Shown here: positions 8,977 through 16,676 of the stretch, one piece after another | Numbering within the stretch: the stretch's first letter is position 1 | How the letters are laid out: every line of letters starts with the position of its first letter | NCBI GenBank assembly: GCA_013997645.1 | Contig: PNKB01000040.1 | Location: 1-32,760 of the forward strand | Reading direction: 5' to 3' | Source of the DNA: Cyanobacteria bacterium PR.3.49 | GTDB lineage: Bacteria; Cyanobacteriota; Vampirovibrionia; Obscuribacterales; Obscuribacteraceae | DNA length: 32,760 bases | Made by a program: the position numbers and the translations under genes | The notes under the pieces: generated by a model | The model's database searches: none | What the model saw: the letters and a program-made list of their open reading frames with translations, nothing else | Told to the model about the DNA's origin: nothing

Positions 8977-9831
8977 TTAAGCGGTAGCTGAAGCCAAGAC
9001 TGAAGACATGGGAATCTTGATACAGCCGTTTTGCTTGTATTCTGAGGCACAAGCCGCCACTGCCTCCCTGATAAGATCGAGCTTTGCTTTTTCTTGCGCG
9101 CGCAAAAGCCCGCCTGTTCTTGGTGTTCCTGTAAAGAATGCATAGAAAAGGTCCTCTTCTCTTTGCAAGGACCAGGTCATCGGAATTTCAGTGATTTCGA
9201 CTGCACTAAATCCTGCCGCCATCAGCGATTTGCGCATTTCATCATGGGCAGAGAAGCGAAAGAAAGGCGGCCCGACAGGAATAGGCACAGAGGCGTCTCC
9301 ATGAGCTTTGACGGCATCGAGCACCCGCTGAAAGGCAACTGCTTTGTCCGGCGTCGACCACACCGTAAGGGCCATTTTGCCGCCTGGTTTGGTCACTCGA
9401 AAAGCTTGCTGGAGCGCCTTTTCCGGGTGCTCGAGGTGCAATAGCCCGAAATTCATGGTCAGGCAGTCAAAACTTCTGTCGGCAAATGAGAGCGCCTCGG
9501 CATCGCCTTCCATAAATGTGATGTCCGGCGCAAGCTTTCGGGCACGCTGTATCATTTCTCCTGAGAAGTCAATGGCTGTGACTTGAAAACCTCGCTCTCT
9601 GGCTGCCTGGGCTACATAGCCAGGTCCTGTGGCAATATCAAGCAGCGATTTTGTTTTCAAACTTTCAAAAGAGGCGTCCCCCGCCACTGCATCGAGCATC
9701 GCCTCGATGGTTTGCCGGGTCAAAGAGCCGAAGTGGTCGTGGTAGCCATCGGCGACCTTTTGCCAGCCTTCATGCTCGAATTCCTTAAATGACTGACTTG
9801 CTATTGGTTGGGTTTGCTCTCTGTCAGCCAT
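8977..9831 (-). CDS. SAM-dependent methyltransferase (class I, UbiE-like)
   Basis: This 284-residue protein has the Rossmann-fold methyltransferase motifs: motif I 'LLDIATGPGYVA', the acidic end of beta2 in 'VTAIDFSGEMI', motif II 'MEGDAEALSF' and post-motif 'VTKPGGKMALTVW'. It resembles the Methyltransf_11/UbiE group, but the substrate cannot be assigned. No membrane segment is present. The ATG at 9831 has a GGAGG site 4 nt upstream. The gene lies 183 bp upstream of glgB on the same strand and is divergent from gldA. Confidence 0.85.
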   Translation of the reverse strand: MADREQTQPIASQSFKEFEHEGWQKVADGYHDHFGSLTRQTIEAMLDAVAGDASFESLKTKSLLDIATGPGYVAQAARERGFQVTAIDFSGEMIQRARKLAPDITFMEGDAEALSFADRSFDCLTMNFGLLHLEHPEKALQQAFRVTKPGGKMALTVWSTPDKAVAFQRVLDAVKAHGDASVPIPVGPPFFRFSAHDEMRKSLMAAGFSAVEITEIPMTWSLQREEDLFYAFFTGTPRTGGLLRAQEKAKLDLIREAVAACASEYKQNGCIKIPMSSVLASATA

Positions 9832-9977
9832 TTCGCCTCCAATGGTTTGATGCCCCGGGCTCTTTTGTGATGAATCGCCGGAGAAGCAATATTGTCGGCG
9901 CTTTCACGGAAATTTCAAGACTTTTGTGGATACTACAGGAATGTAGGTTTCACGGTAAAAAGGGTTTTACTTCTTAT

Positions 9978-9992
9978 CCGTGTGACACACGG
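9978..9992. repeat. Perfect 7-bp inverted repeat (operator-like) in the methyltransferase/gldA intergenic region
   Basis: CCGTGTG and CACACGG flank a single A. No T-run follows in either direction, so a terminator is unlikely. It lies 147 bp upstream of the methyltransferase start and about 230 bp upstream of gldA. The rest of this 392-bp intergenic stretch (9832-10223) holds a 25-codon ORF and a leader hairpin, listed separately. Confidence 0.3.
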
Positions 9993-10072
9993 GCACGGAT
10001 CTGGGAACAGACCAGTGGTTGCCCGGGTCTCAAATCATATAGGTAACCAGGTTAAGCCAGAAGAAGGTCATC

Positions 10073-10150
10073 ATGAAGAAGCAAATTTTGTTTGTCGGCA
10101 TCTACACTCTATTTTTAGTCTTGATGCTGCGCAATTTCTTGCCTCTCTAA
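10073..10150 (+). CDS. Candidate 25-aa single-TM membrane peptide
   Basis: An ATG with GAAGG 6 nt upstream opens a 25-codon frame ending in TAA at 10148-10150. The peptide starts with two Lys, continues with an uninterrupted hydrophobic stretch ('ILFVGIYTLFLVLML') and ends 'RNFLPL', the layout of bacterial small membrane peptides. It lies 73 bp upstream of gldA on the same strand. I know no homologue, and chance occurrence of such a short frame cannot be excluded. Confidence 0.35.
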   Translation: MKKQILFVGIYTLFLVLMLRNFLPL

Positions 10151-10197
10151 ACTAAGGCTTGAAACCAAACAAGGCACGCAAGTCCAGGTGCTAAGAT

Positions 10198-10220
10198 ACT
10201 GACCTTCTTTAGAGGTCAGT
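10198..10220 (+). promoter_or_regulatory. Hairpin covering the gldA ribosome binding site
   Basis: ACTGACC (10198-10204) and GGTCAGT (10214-10220) form a perfect 7-bp stem with a 9-nt loop. The GAGG ribosome binding site of gldA (10212-10215) overlaps the 3' arm, and the start codon is 4 nt after it. In RNA this would occlude initiation. In DNA it could be a dimeric repressor operator. There is no T-run, so it is not a terminator. Confidence 0.4.
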
Positions 10221-10223
10221 CAG

Positions 10224-11363
10224 ATGCATCAGATTTTCTGTTCGCCGGCTCGCTATGTACAGGGGCGCGATGCGACTTTCAGCCTTGGTTCTGAGATGAC
10301 CAAACTCGGTATCGGCGGAAAAACCCTGGTTTTGGCGAGCAGCTCAGCTAAAAAACTTTTGCACGCAGCCTGGAGTGAAACATTTTCTTCAGCGCAAATT
10401 GACTATTCGGTAGAAAGTTTTTCCGGCGAATGTTCGCGCCAGGAAATCGCACGCGTAGCCAAAGTGGCTGTTGAGGCAAAAGCGGAAGTTATAGTCGGAG
10501 CCGGTGGCGGCAAGGTCCTCGATGCAGCACGCGCTGTTGCCTGCCAACTGCAATTGCCGGTGGTTAATTGTCCTACTGCGGCATCCAGCGATGCACCCTG
10601 CAGCGCATTGTCTGTGGTCTACAGCGAGCATGGCGAATTTGAGTCTTATCTCTTCTACAAACGCAATCCCGATCTGGTGCTAGTCGACACGAGTGTAATC
10701 GCCAAAGCGCCGCCGCGACTGCTCAGCGCGGGAATGGGCGATGCACTGGCTACGTGGTTCGAGGCTAAGACTGTAATTGAAGCTCGGCGCGCCAATCAGG
10801 TTGGCGGCGCCACCACTATCAGTGCTCAGGCACTGGCAAAACTTTGCTATGAAACATTGCTCGCGGACGGCCGTGCTGCCTTGACTGCAGTTGAGAATGC
10901 CACCGTTACGCCGGCGCTGGAGCGCATAGTGGAAGCCAACACGTTGTTGTCTGGACTGGGATTTGAATCGGGCGGACTGGCAATCGCTCACTCAGTGCAC
11001 AATGGTCTGACTACGGTAGCTGAGACACATTCTTTTATGCATGGAGAGAAAGTGGCTTTTGGTTTGCTTGTGCAATTGGTTGCCGAAGGAAAACCTCAGT
11101 CGCTTATCGATGAGGTTCTTGATTTTTCTCACAGTGTAAGTTTGCCGATTACAATTGCCGAAGTGGGCTTGAAAAACATCTCCCCTTCAGTGGCAATGCA
11201 AATCGCCCAACGTTCGGTTGCCGAAGGTGAAACTGCGCATAATGAGCCATTTGTAGTCACAGCCCAACTGATTGCAGATGCGATATTGGCAGCCGACGCG
11301 ATCGGTAAACACTATCTTTCACGCAATGCATTCGAGCGAAAGTTGGTTACCGCTCACTCTTAA
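10224..11363 (+). CDS. gldA: Glycerol dehydrogenase (NAD+, zinc-dependent)
   Basis: This 379-residue protein aligns by eye along its length with E. coli GldA, which oxidises glycerol to dihydroxyacetone. Shared blocks include 'GGECSQ/GECSR', 'GGGK' (94-97, NAD binding), 'SSDAPCSALSVVYSEHGEF', 'GMGDALATWFEA' and 'GFESGGLAIAHSVHNGL'. The zinc ligands of the family are present: Asp173, His256 and His273. It belongs to the iron-type alcohol dehydrogenase superfamily, cytosolic. The start is preceded by AGAGG inside a 7-bp hairpin (10198-10220). It is convergent with ppk2, whose stop lies 13 bp away. Confidence 0.93.
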   Translation: MHQIFCSPARYVQGRDATFSLGSEMTKLGIGGKTLVLASSSAKKLLHAAWSETFSSAQIDYSVESFSGECSRQEIARVAKVAVEAKAEVIVGAGGGKVLDAARAVACQLQLPVVNCPTAASSDAPCSALSVVYSEHGEFESYLFYKRNPDLVLVDTSVIAKAPPRLLSAGMGDALATWFEAKTVIEARRANQVGGATTISAQALAKLCYETLLADGRAALTAVENATVTPALERIVEANTLLSGLGFESGGLAIAHSVHNGLTTVAETHSFMHGEKVAFGLLVQLVAEGKPQSLIDEVLDFSHSVSLPITIAEVGLKNISPSVAMQIAQRSVAEGETAHNEPFVVTAQLIADAILAADAIGKHYLSRNAFERKLVTAHS

Positions 11364-11376
11364 ATTTCGAAGAAGT

Positions 11377-12273
11377 CTAGCCTTTTTCTGCTTCGAGAAT
11401 TTTTCTTGCTTCTTGCAATTGCAATTTGCGAGTTTTGTCCACGGTTGGATATGCCAGGTCCAGTCCTCGCAGAGTCTTTCCGATCAGGTGTCCGACCACC
11501 AGGCGAGTGTATGGTTTGAAGTCAGCCGGCACGACATGCCAGGGCGCCCACTTTGTGCTGGTGTTGCTCAGAGCTTCGTCATAAGCTCGAATGTATTGTT
11601 TCCAGTGCTCGCGCTCGGATACATCGCTCATGGCGAATTTCCAGTTCTTCTCCGGCTTGTCAATCCGTTCTAAAAAGCGCTTCATTTGCTCTTCTTTGGA
11701 GACATGCAAAAAGAATTTTAAGACGACAATGCCATTCTCGGTCAGATACTTCTCAAAATTATTGATTTGCTCGAAGCGTTGCTTCCAGATGTTCTTCGTA
11801 TCGATTGAAGGCGGCAACTTTTGTTTGATAATCAGTTCCGGATGCACCCTGGCGATCAATACTTCTTCGTAATACGAACGATTGAAAATGCCAATCCGCC
11901 CTTTTTCCGGCAAAGCTTTCGAACAGCGCCAGAGATAATCATGGTCCAGTTCTTCATCCGACGGCGGCTTGAAGCTGGTAACGTGGCAACCCTGAGGATT
12001 CAGTCCTGACATTACGTGTTTGATCGTGCCGTCTTTGCCGGCGGCATCCATAGCTTGAATGATGACGAGCAGCCCGTAGATGTCCTGGGCATAGAGCTTG
12101 TCCTGCAATTCGGCAAGTTCTAAAATGCCTTCTTGCAGCAGGGTTCGGGCGTTCTCTTTGGTGAGATCGGCCGGGCGATAGGTCGGATCGTAGTCCTTAT
12201 TGAGTGATATTTTTTTGCCGGGCGAAACAAGAATTCTCTTGAGGAGTTTTTGTTCGTCGGCTTTCTTCATCAC
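11377..12273 (-). CDS. ppk2: Polyphosphate kinase 2 family protein (polyP:nucleotide phosphotransferase)
   Basis: This ~298-residue single-domain PPK2 uses polyphosphate to phosphorylate nucleoside mono- or diphosphates. Walker A is 'AMDAAGKDG' (Lys80), followed by 'NPQGCHVTSFKPPSDEELDHDYLWR' and the lid motif 'FNRSYYEEVLIARVHP', all diagnostic. The sequence resembles the AMP/ADP-using subfamilies, but the exact class cannot be decided by eye. Start: GTG at 12273 has GAGG 8 nt upstream; an ATG immediately after (12270) is the alternative. fabH ends 38 bp upstream, so fabH-ppk2 is probably one transcript. Confidence 0.92.
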   Translation of the reverse strand: MMKKADEQKLLKRILVSPGKKISLNKDYDPTYRPADLTKENARTLLQEGILELAELQDKLYAQDIYGLLVIIQAMDAAGKDGTIKHVMSGLNPQGCHVTSFKPPSDEELDHDYLWRCSKALPEKGRIGIFNRSYYEEVLIARVHPELIIKQKLPPSIDTKNIWKQRFEQINNFEKYLTENGIVVLKFFLHVSKEEQMKRFLERIDKPEKNWKFAMSDVSEREHWKQYIRAYDEALSNTSTKWAPWHVVPADFKPYTRLVVGHLIGKTLRGLDLAYPTVDKTRKLQLQEARKILEAEKG

Positions 12274-12311
12274 ATCAATTTCCTCATTGGCTGCTCAAGA
12301 TTTTTCAAACG

Positions 12312-13325
12312 TCAGTATGACCAGCGCATCAATGCCGCACCGGCGCTAAAGCCTGCTCCAACTGAAGCGAGCAAGACCAGAGAACCTTCTTTCAATCGTC
12401 CGTCCGAGCGCGCCGACTGCAATGCCAGAGGCAGTGTGCCGGCTGTGGTGTTTCCGAATTCGTCGATGTTGACTACGACTTTATCCATCTCGATGCCGAC
12501 GCGTTCGGCAGAATAGCTGATGATGCGAAGGTTGGCTTGGTGCGGAACGAACAGATCCACGTCCTTGCCGGTCAGACCGTTGCGCTCGAGAAGTTTCAAA
12601 CACAAATCTGACATTTTTCTGGTTGCAAATTTGAATACAACCTGACCGTCCTGGTGGACGAAATGCATTCTCTTTTCCAGCGTGTCCTTGCTGGTCGGAT
12701 TGCGGCTTCCGCCGCCGGGCAAGCAGAGAGCCGGTCCACCTGAACCGTCCACTTCGTACAGGTAATCGATCATTCCGACCGGCGCACCATCTTCGGTGCG
12801 CTGTACTACGACTGCGCCGCCGCCGTCACCAAATATGATGCAGGTAGTGCGATCCGTATAGTCGATGATGGACGACATCACATCCAGTCCGATTACGAGG
12901 ACATTCTTGTGAGCACCGGTCGTGACAAATTGCGTTGCCACTTGCAGCGCATACAGAAATCCGGAGCATGCAATCGAGATGTCGAAGCCCCATGCACCAG
13001 TGGCACCAATCTTGTCCTGTACCAGGCAGGCCGTAGCCGGCAGTATCATATCCGGTGTTATGGTGGCAACGATAATGAGCTCAATGTCAGTCGGTTTCAA
13101 TCCTGCTCTTTCGATAGCCTGAATTGCCGCCTCAGCAGCCAGATCCGAAGTAGCCACACCCTTTTCGGCCATGTGACGTTGTTTGATGCCGGTTCTTTCC
13201 GTAATCCACTGGTCGGAGGTATCCACCATCTTTTCCAGATCGTTGTTGGTCAACAAACCCGGCGGGACGGCTGTTCCGATAGAAACAATTTTTGCAGCGT
13301 AAGGACTCTTCAAGGCATTCGCCAT
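12312..13325 (-). CDS. fabH: Beta-ketoacyl-ACP synthase III (FabH)
   Basis: This 337-residue thiolase-fold enzyme condenses acetyl-CoA with malonyl-ACP to start fatty acid synthesis. The Cys-His-Asn triad is complete: Cys120 (in 'ISIACSGFLYAL'), His262 (in 'VPHQANLRI') and Asn292 (in 'FGNTTAGT'). The N-terminal 'RTGIKQRH' motif also fits. The ATG at 13325 is chosen because AAGAGG lies 7 nt upstream; a longer frame to 13412 lacks a ribosome binding site and would add 29 unconserved residues. The usual plsX/fabD neighbours are absent; ppk2 follows at 38 bp. Confidence 0.94.
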   Translation of the reverse strand: MANALKSPYAAKIVSIGTAVPPGLLTNNDLEKMVDTSDQWITERTGIKQRHMAEKGVATSDLAAEAAIQAIERAGLKPTDIELIIVATITPDMILPATACLVQDKIGATGAWGFDISIACSGFLYALQVATQFVTTGAHKNVLVIGLDVMSSIIDYTDRTTCIIFGDGGGAVVVQRTEDGAPVGMIDYLYEVDGSGGPALCLPGGGSRNPTSKDTLEKRMHFVHQDGQVVFKFATRKMSDLCLKLLERNGLTGKDVDLFVPHQANLRIISYSAERVGIEMDKVVVNIDEFGNTTAGTLPLALQSARSDGRLKEGSLVLLASVGAGFSAGAALMRWSY

Positions 13326-13537
13326 CTCATACCTCTTATGGCTTATTTCTGGCTCTTTGAAAGGGTTGCCCGGGGCGACAAAAGGTGAGTCCCCGCTAAG
13401 CAACTGGGACATCTATTTTAGGGGATCTGCCCTGTCGATGAATCGATTTTCGGCAGCGACTTCACACGGCACGGGCAATTTTGCCGTCCGGTTTTCTAAA
13501 AAACAGCCAATCTGCACTCGCGCCATGGCAAAAACGA

Positions 13538-13565
13538 AGTGCGGCCTCGTTGTAAGGGCCGCACT
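13538..13565 (-). terminator. Strong rho-independent terminator
   Basis: AGTGCGGCC and GGCCGCACT form a perfect 9-bp stem with a 10-nt loop. On the minus strand it is followed by TCGTTTTT; on the plus strand by GGTTTTG, so it may act in both directions. It would end transcription of the 13639-14181 gene and insulate fabH. The remaining 313-bp gap (13326-13638) holds only this and the inverted repeat at 13608-13629. Confidence 0.7.
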
Positions 13566-13607
13566 GGTTTTGTCTTCCATTGAACTGACGAGGGTTTAGT
13601 CCGGCAT

Positions 13608-13629
13608 TGGCTGACCGATTGGTCAGCCA
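13608..13629. repeat. Perfect 9-bp inverted repeat just after the 13639-14181 gene
   Basis: TGGCTGACC and GGTCAGCCA flank a GATT loop. It begins 9 bp after the minus-strand stop codon and lacks a T-run, while the terminator at 13538-13565 follows. It may be a 3'-end stabilising hairpin. Its CTGACC/GGTCAG core also occurs in the gldA leader hairpin. Confidence 0.45.
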
Positions 13630-13638
13630 TCCCGATTG

Positions 13639-14181
13639 TTAAGCGAGCGCCGTGCGGCTGAAATTCATCTTGTTGGGCGCAGCCGACACGCTATTTGCCT
13701 CAATGCGCGAGCTCAAGGACATTTTCGGAATCTTGATCTCGGGAATAGCCTTTGTCTCCTCGATTTCAGGCGCCGTCAACTTGTTGTGCACATAGCCGGA
13801 GAGCACGCCGATGCCCAAGCCTACGAGCTTTGCATAAGGGCTGCCGAAAGAAAGCAGATGTTTGCCTGCCAGAGTATAGCCACCCCAGCCTACTCCAGTC
13901 ATAACCGTGCCGATGCCCAGACTCTTCAATCCATTGAAGATGCTCTTGGCGCGCAGGTCCATCTCATTATTATGAATGACGAACTCGTCCGGCTTCTCTT
14001 CTACATAGAGACCGCCTTTGACGCCGTAGAGATTGCCTTCTTCAGTATATTTTTTCGAGACTGCCTGCCAGTCTTCGAGTTTCAGGTCTTTTAGAAGGTC
14101 TTTGGCTTCCCGGTGGGTGACGATATCATCACTCTTGGCTATATCAAACATGGCAATAGCCGCGTCGTCAGATGCGCTCAT
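13639..14181 (-). CDS. Hypothetical membrane-associated protein, 180 aa
   Basis: I do not recognise this 180-residue protein. The N-terminal ~90 residues are acidic and soluble-looking ('HREAKDLLKDLKLEDWQAVSKKY'). Residues ~88-130 contain two Gly-rich hydrophobic segments ('LGIGTVMTGVGWGGYTLAG' and 'AKLVGLGIGVLSGYV') that could be a short membrane hairpin. The tail is polar. No signal peptide is present. The ATG has GAGG 9 nt upstream. It is followed by two hairpins, the second a clear terminator, and is divergent from the TPR gene. Confidence 0.7.
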   Translation of the reverse strand: MSASDDAAIAMFDIAKSDDIVTHREAKDLLKDLKLEDWQAVSKKYTEEGNLYGVKGGLYVEEKPDEFVIHNNEMDLRAKSIFNGLKSLGIGTVMTGVGWGGYTLAGKHLLSFGSPYAKLVGLGIGVLSGYVHNKLTAPEIEETKAIPEIKIPKMSLSSRIEANSVSAAPNKMNFSRTALA

Positions 14182-14313
14182 GGGCTGGACCTCAAATTGT
14201 GCTGCAAGGGATGGCTTAACAATATCTCAGCCGGTGCAGACCGTCAGTGGGGAAGGTACGAATAGCGGTGTCAAAACGCGTATATCCCGCACAGTTCTGG
14301 ATGTCCTGATATA

Positions 14314-14328
14314 GTGGATTTTATCCAC
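14314..14328 (+). promoter_or_regulatory. 6-bp inverted repeat immediately upstream of the TPR gene
   Basis: GTGGAT and ATCCAC flank TTT, ending 14 bp before the ATG at 14343. A TATAGT hexamer at 14310-14315 overlaps its left edge and could be a -10 element, but no convincing -35 is seen. It may be an operator or a leader hairpin. Confidence 0.3.
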
Positions 14329-14342
14329 GCTGCGTGAACAAG

Positions 14343-15701
14343 ATGCCCAATCCGAGCGCACACGATAGAGGTAAGGCTGCTTACGCAGCCGGGCGCTATC
14401 TAGAAGCCAGTGATCAATACGCCATTGCCGTCGAAGAGCTGTCTCGCGGCGGCGCGTCATTTTTAGAGAGGTTGGCTTGTGCAGCCGATCAAGGAAGGAC
14501 ACTGCGGCGACTTGGTCGCTATGACAATGCTGAAGCTGCTTTGAAAGGGGCTTTGGAAGAATTCTCAGAAAGCGGCTCAGAGTCTAAAATCTCGAAAGCA
14601 AGAGCACTCGAGGAGTTGGGACTGGTCTATATCGAGCAAGCTCGCTTTGCAGAGGCGGAAGAAGCGCTTGTAGAATCTCTTTCCATTAGAAATTCGCTCC
14701 TTGATGAAAACCATGCGGATGTCGCCGAGTCTTTTAACGACCTGGGTTTGCTCGCCTGGAGCCGAGGAGAGGACGCCCGCGCTCTGGAGTTCTATTTAAA
14801 GGCGCTCAACTTGCGCAGCCGGTCCGTCGGAGAAAAACACGCCTCGTATGCCGAGACACTGGACAATCTGGGGGCTCTCTATCAAAGAACCGATCGCCTC
14901 GATGACGCAGAAAAGGCCCATGCGGAAGCTTTGTCCATCCGGGAGTTGGGTTTGGGGGCAGAACATCCTGAGGTCGGCTACAGCCTGGTCAATCTCGCCG
15001 AGGTCAATCGCCGCAAGAATCGCCCGCAAAAGGTACAGCAGCTTTTGGAGCGAGCGATAGAAATTTGGACGAAGTCGCTTGGCGAAGAACACCATCATCT
15101 GGCAGTGGCCATCAATAATCTGGGTGGGTATTATCTGGAGCTGGAAAAATTCGACCAGGCCGCGCCGCTTTTCGAGCGCGCTCTTTCAATTCTGGAAAAT
15201 GCCCTGGGCGCATCCAATCCGGCTCTCATCATTCATGTCTACAATTTGTCGACCGTCTACAAAGTTCAGCGCCGAGTCAAAGAAGCGCTGGAATTGGAAG
15301 AACGTGTCCAAGCTCTGATTCTGAAAAAATTGAGCAAAGAAGGCAATTCGGGCACGCAAAATTTGCTCCTGCACGCGCACAGCTTGCAGGTCGAAAATCA
15401 GTATGAAAAGGCTCATGGTTATTTGCTTCAGGCTCTCGAGATTGCAGAGGCCGAATTCGGAAAGAACAGCATGAGAGCGGCGCATATCTTGGATTTCCTC
15501 GGCACTAACAGTCTCAAGCAGAAAGACGCCACGCAGTCGGAGCAATATTTCGCTCGCAGTCTGGTCATTAAGAAGAACCTCTTGCCTGCAGGGCACGAGG
15601 ATATTGCCGCCACAGAGCAGAACCTCAAATTTTTGGCAGCGCTCAAAGGTGATAAAACCGCCATGGGTATGTTTTTTCCTCCCGACGAAAGCGTTAATTG
15701 A
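14343..15701 (+). CDS. Tetratricopeptide (kinesin-light-chain-type) repeat protein
   Basis: This ~452-residue protein consists almost entirely of TPRs with the 42-residue period of the kinesin-light-chain/TPR_12 type. Successive copies carry 'A..L..LG..Y...GR...A...Y..AL.I....LG..HP..A' patterns, for example 'SFNDLGLLAWSRGEDARALEFYLKAL' and 'TLDNLGALYQRTDRLDDAEKAHAEAL'. About nine repeats are visible. No signal peptide or membrane helix is seen, so it is probably a cytosolic scaffold; the partner is unknown. No good ribosome binding site is visible: ATG 14343 is preferred, with GTG 14334 as an alternative. It is separated by 144 bp from the next plus-strand gene. Confidence 0.85.
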   Translation: MPNPSAHDRGKAAYAAGRYLEASDQYAIAVEELSRGGASFLERLACAADQGRTLRRLGRYDNAEAALKGALEEFSESGSESKISKARALEELGLVYIEQARFAEAEEALVESLSIRNSLLDENHADVAESFNDLGLLAWSRGEDARALEFYLKALNLRSRSVGEKHASYAETLDNLGALYQRTDRLDDAEKAHAEALSIRELGLGAEHPEVGYSLVNLAEVNRRKNRPQKVQQLLERAIEIWTKSLGEEHHHLAVAINNLGGYYLELEKFDQAAPLFERALSILENALGASNPALIIHVYNLSTVYKVQRRVKEALELEERVQALILKKLSKEGNSGTQNLLLHAHSLQVENQYEKAHGYLLQALEIAEAEFGKNSMRAAHILDFLGTNSLKQKDATQSEQYFARSLVIKKNLLPAGHEDIAATEQNLKFLAALKGDKTAMGMFFPPDESVN

Positions 15702-15845
15702 CAAAATTTTTTTGGAAACTTTTGGGTAGTCTGCAATACATTTGGATCCAGGGGTTTTTCCTGTGGTTTTTACCTCGCCGGACAGCAAAAATAAGATTAG
15801 CTATTAACGCTGTTTACTACACATACGCCTATCAGGAGAGCAGCC

Positions 15846-16676
15846 ATGTCCAATCGTGGTGCGCGAAATTTCTTCGCCCCGGTTTTCAGATTCGCTTATT
15901 TCACGGTATCCGCGCTTGGCTTGATATGGATGCTCGCGCAATACGGGCAGGTCAATTTTGTGTCGGTGATGATTCTTTTGCCGGCTTTTGGCTATCTGGC
16001 GCTGCATCTCATCTCTCTTATCAATCTAGTCAAGAAAGACAGGTTTCTTGTCGGCAGCTCACTCGATGTACTTAGCCTGGGCACTCAAAAGCTGATTCAC
16101 CGAGTCGGTCTTTTGCTGCCCGTACCCATCCTTTTATATATGTCCGGTTTTGCCTACTGTGTCGCTACGTATGACGTCAATAATGATGCCTCCTACAATC
16201 GTGTGGTGACTTTTAGCGGATACGAAACTGCTGCCTTCGGCAAATCCGTAATCTGGAGTTATCTTCCTAAGCCACCAATGTCGCCTGCCCCTGAAGCACC
16301 ACAGGCAGTGCCCGCTGATCCGGCATATTCTGGTGAGGAAGTGAATTTCAAGCCGTACATGGAAGGCCTGCAGATAACGATGAAGCGTGCATGGCACCCA
16401 CCGCGCGGCAACGAAAGCCATCAGGTCGTGGTTACATTCAGCGTGGACAAGGCCGGGGTCATATCAAATGCTGCGGTTGCAAAACATGCAAAAACTGACG
16501 CGGCCGACCTTGCAGCGCTCAAAGCCGTGAGAACAGCCAGCCCACTAAAACCACTGCCGGCCGGTTCACCGGATAAGGTAGACATCGAATTTACATTCGA
16601 CTACAACGTATTTAGCGAAAGTGAGCGTACTTCCAGAGGAATTGAGGTCGATAAATTCGAAACAGCAACTAACTAG
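15846..16676 (+). CDS. Three-TM protein with TonB-like C-terminal domain
   Basis: This 276-residue protein has three hydrophobic segments (about residues 13-32, 36-60 and 88-107), a Pro-rich linker ('PKPPMSPAPEAPQAVPADP') and a C-terminal domain (~170-258) with the TonB_C pattern: 'TMKRAWHPPRG', 'VVVTFSVDKAGVISNAAV', 'DLAALKAVRTASPLKPLPAG' and 'IEFTFDYNVF'. TonB family proteins span the inner membrane and contact envelope partners, but they usually have one N-terminal helix, so this three-helix anchor is unusual. The ATG has AGGAG 7 nt upstream. Its TAG overlaps the stop codon of the convergent peroxiredoxin gene. Confidence 0.8.
   Translation: MSNRGARNFFAPVFRFAYFTVSALGLIWMLAQYGQVNFVSVMILLPAFGYLALHLISLINLVKKDRFLVGSSLDVLSLGTQKLIHRVGLLLPVPILLYMSGFAYCVATYDVNNDASYNRVVTFSGYETAAFGKSVIWSYLPKPPMSPAPEAPQAVPADPAYSGEEVNFKPYMEGLQITMKRAWHPPRGNESHQVVVTFSVDKAGVISNAAVAKHAKTDAADLAALKAVRTASPLKPLPAGSPDKVDIEFTFDYNVFSESERTSRGIEVDKFETATN

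Noticed and set aside
9789-10155. Two overlapping plus-strand frames (85 and 87 codons) between the methyltransferase and gldA
   Set aside because: No ribosome binding site and no domain. The 25-codon frame at 10073, in a different register, is the better candidate.
11366-11396. TTCGAAG...CTTCGA possible terminator between gldA and ppk2
   Set aside because: Six-base stem with a loop of about 18 nt inside the ppk2 end; too weak to call.
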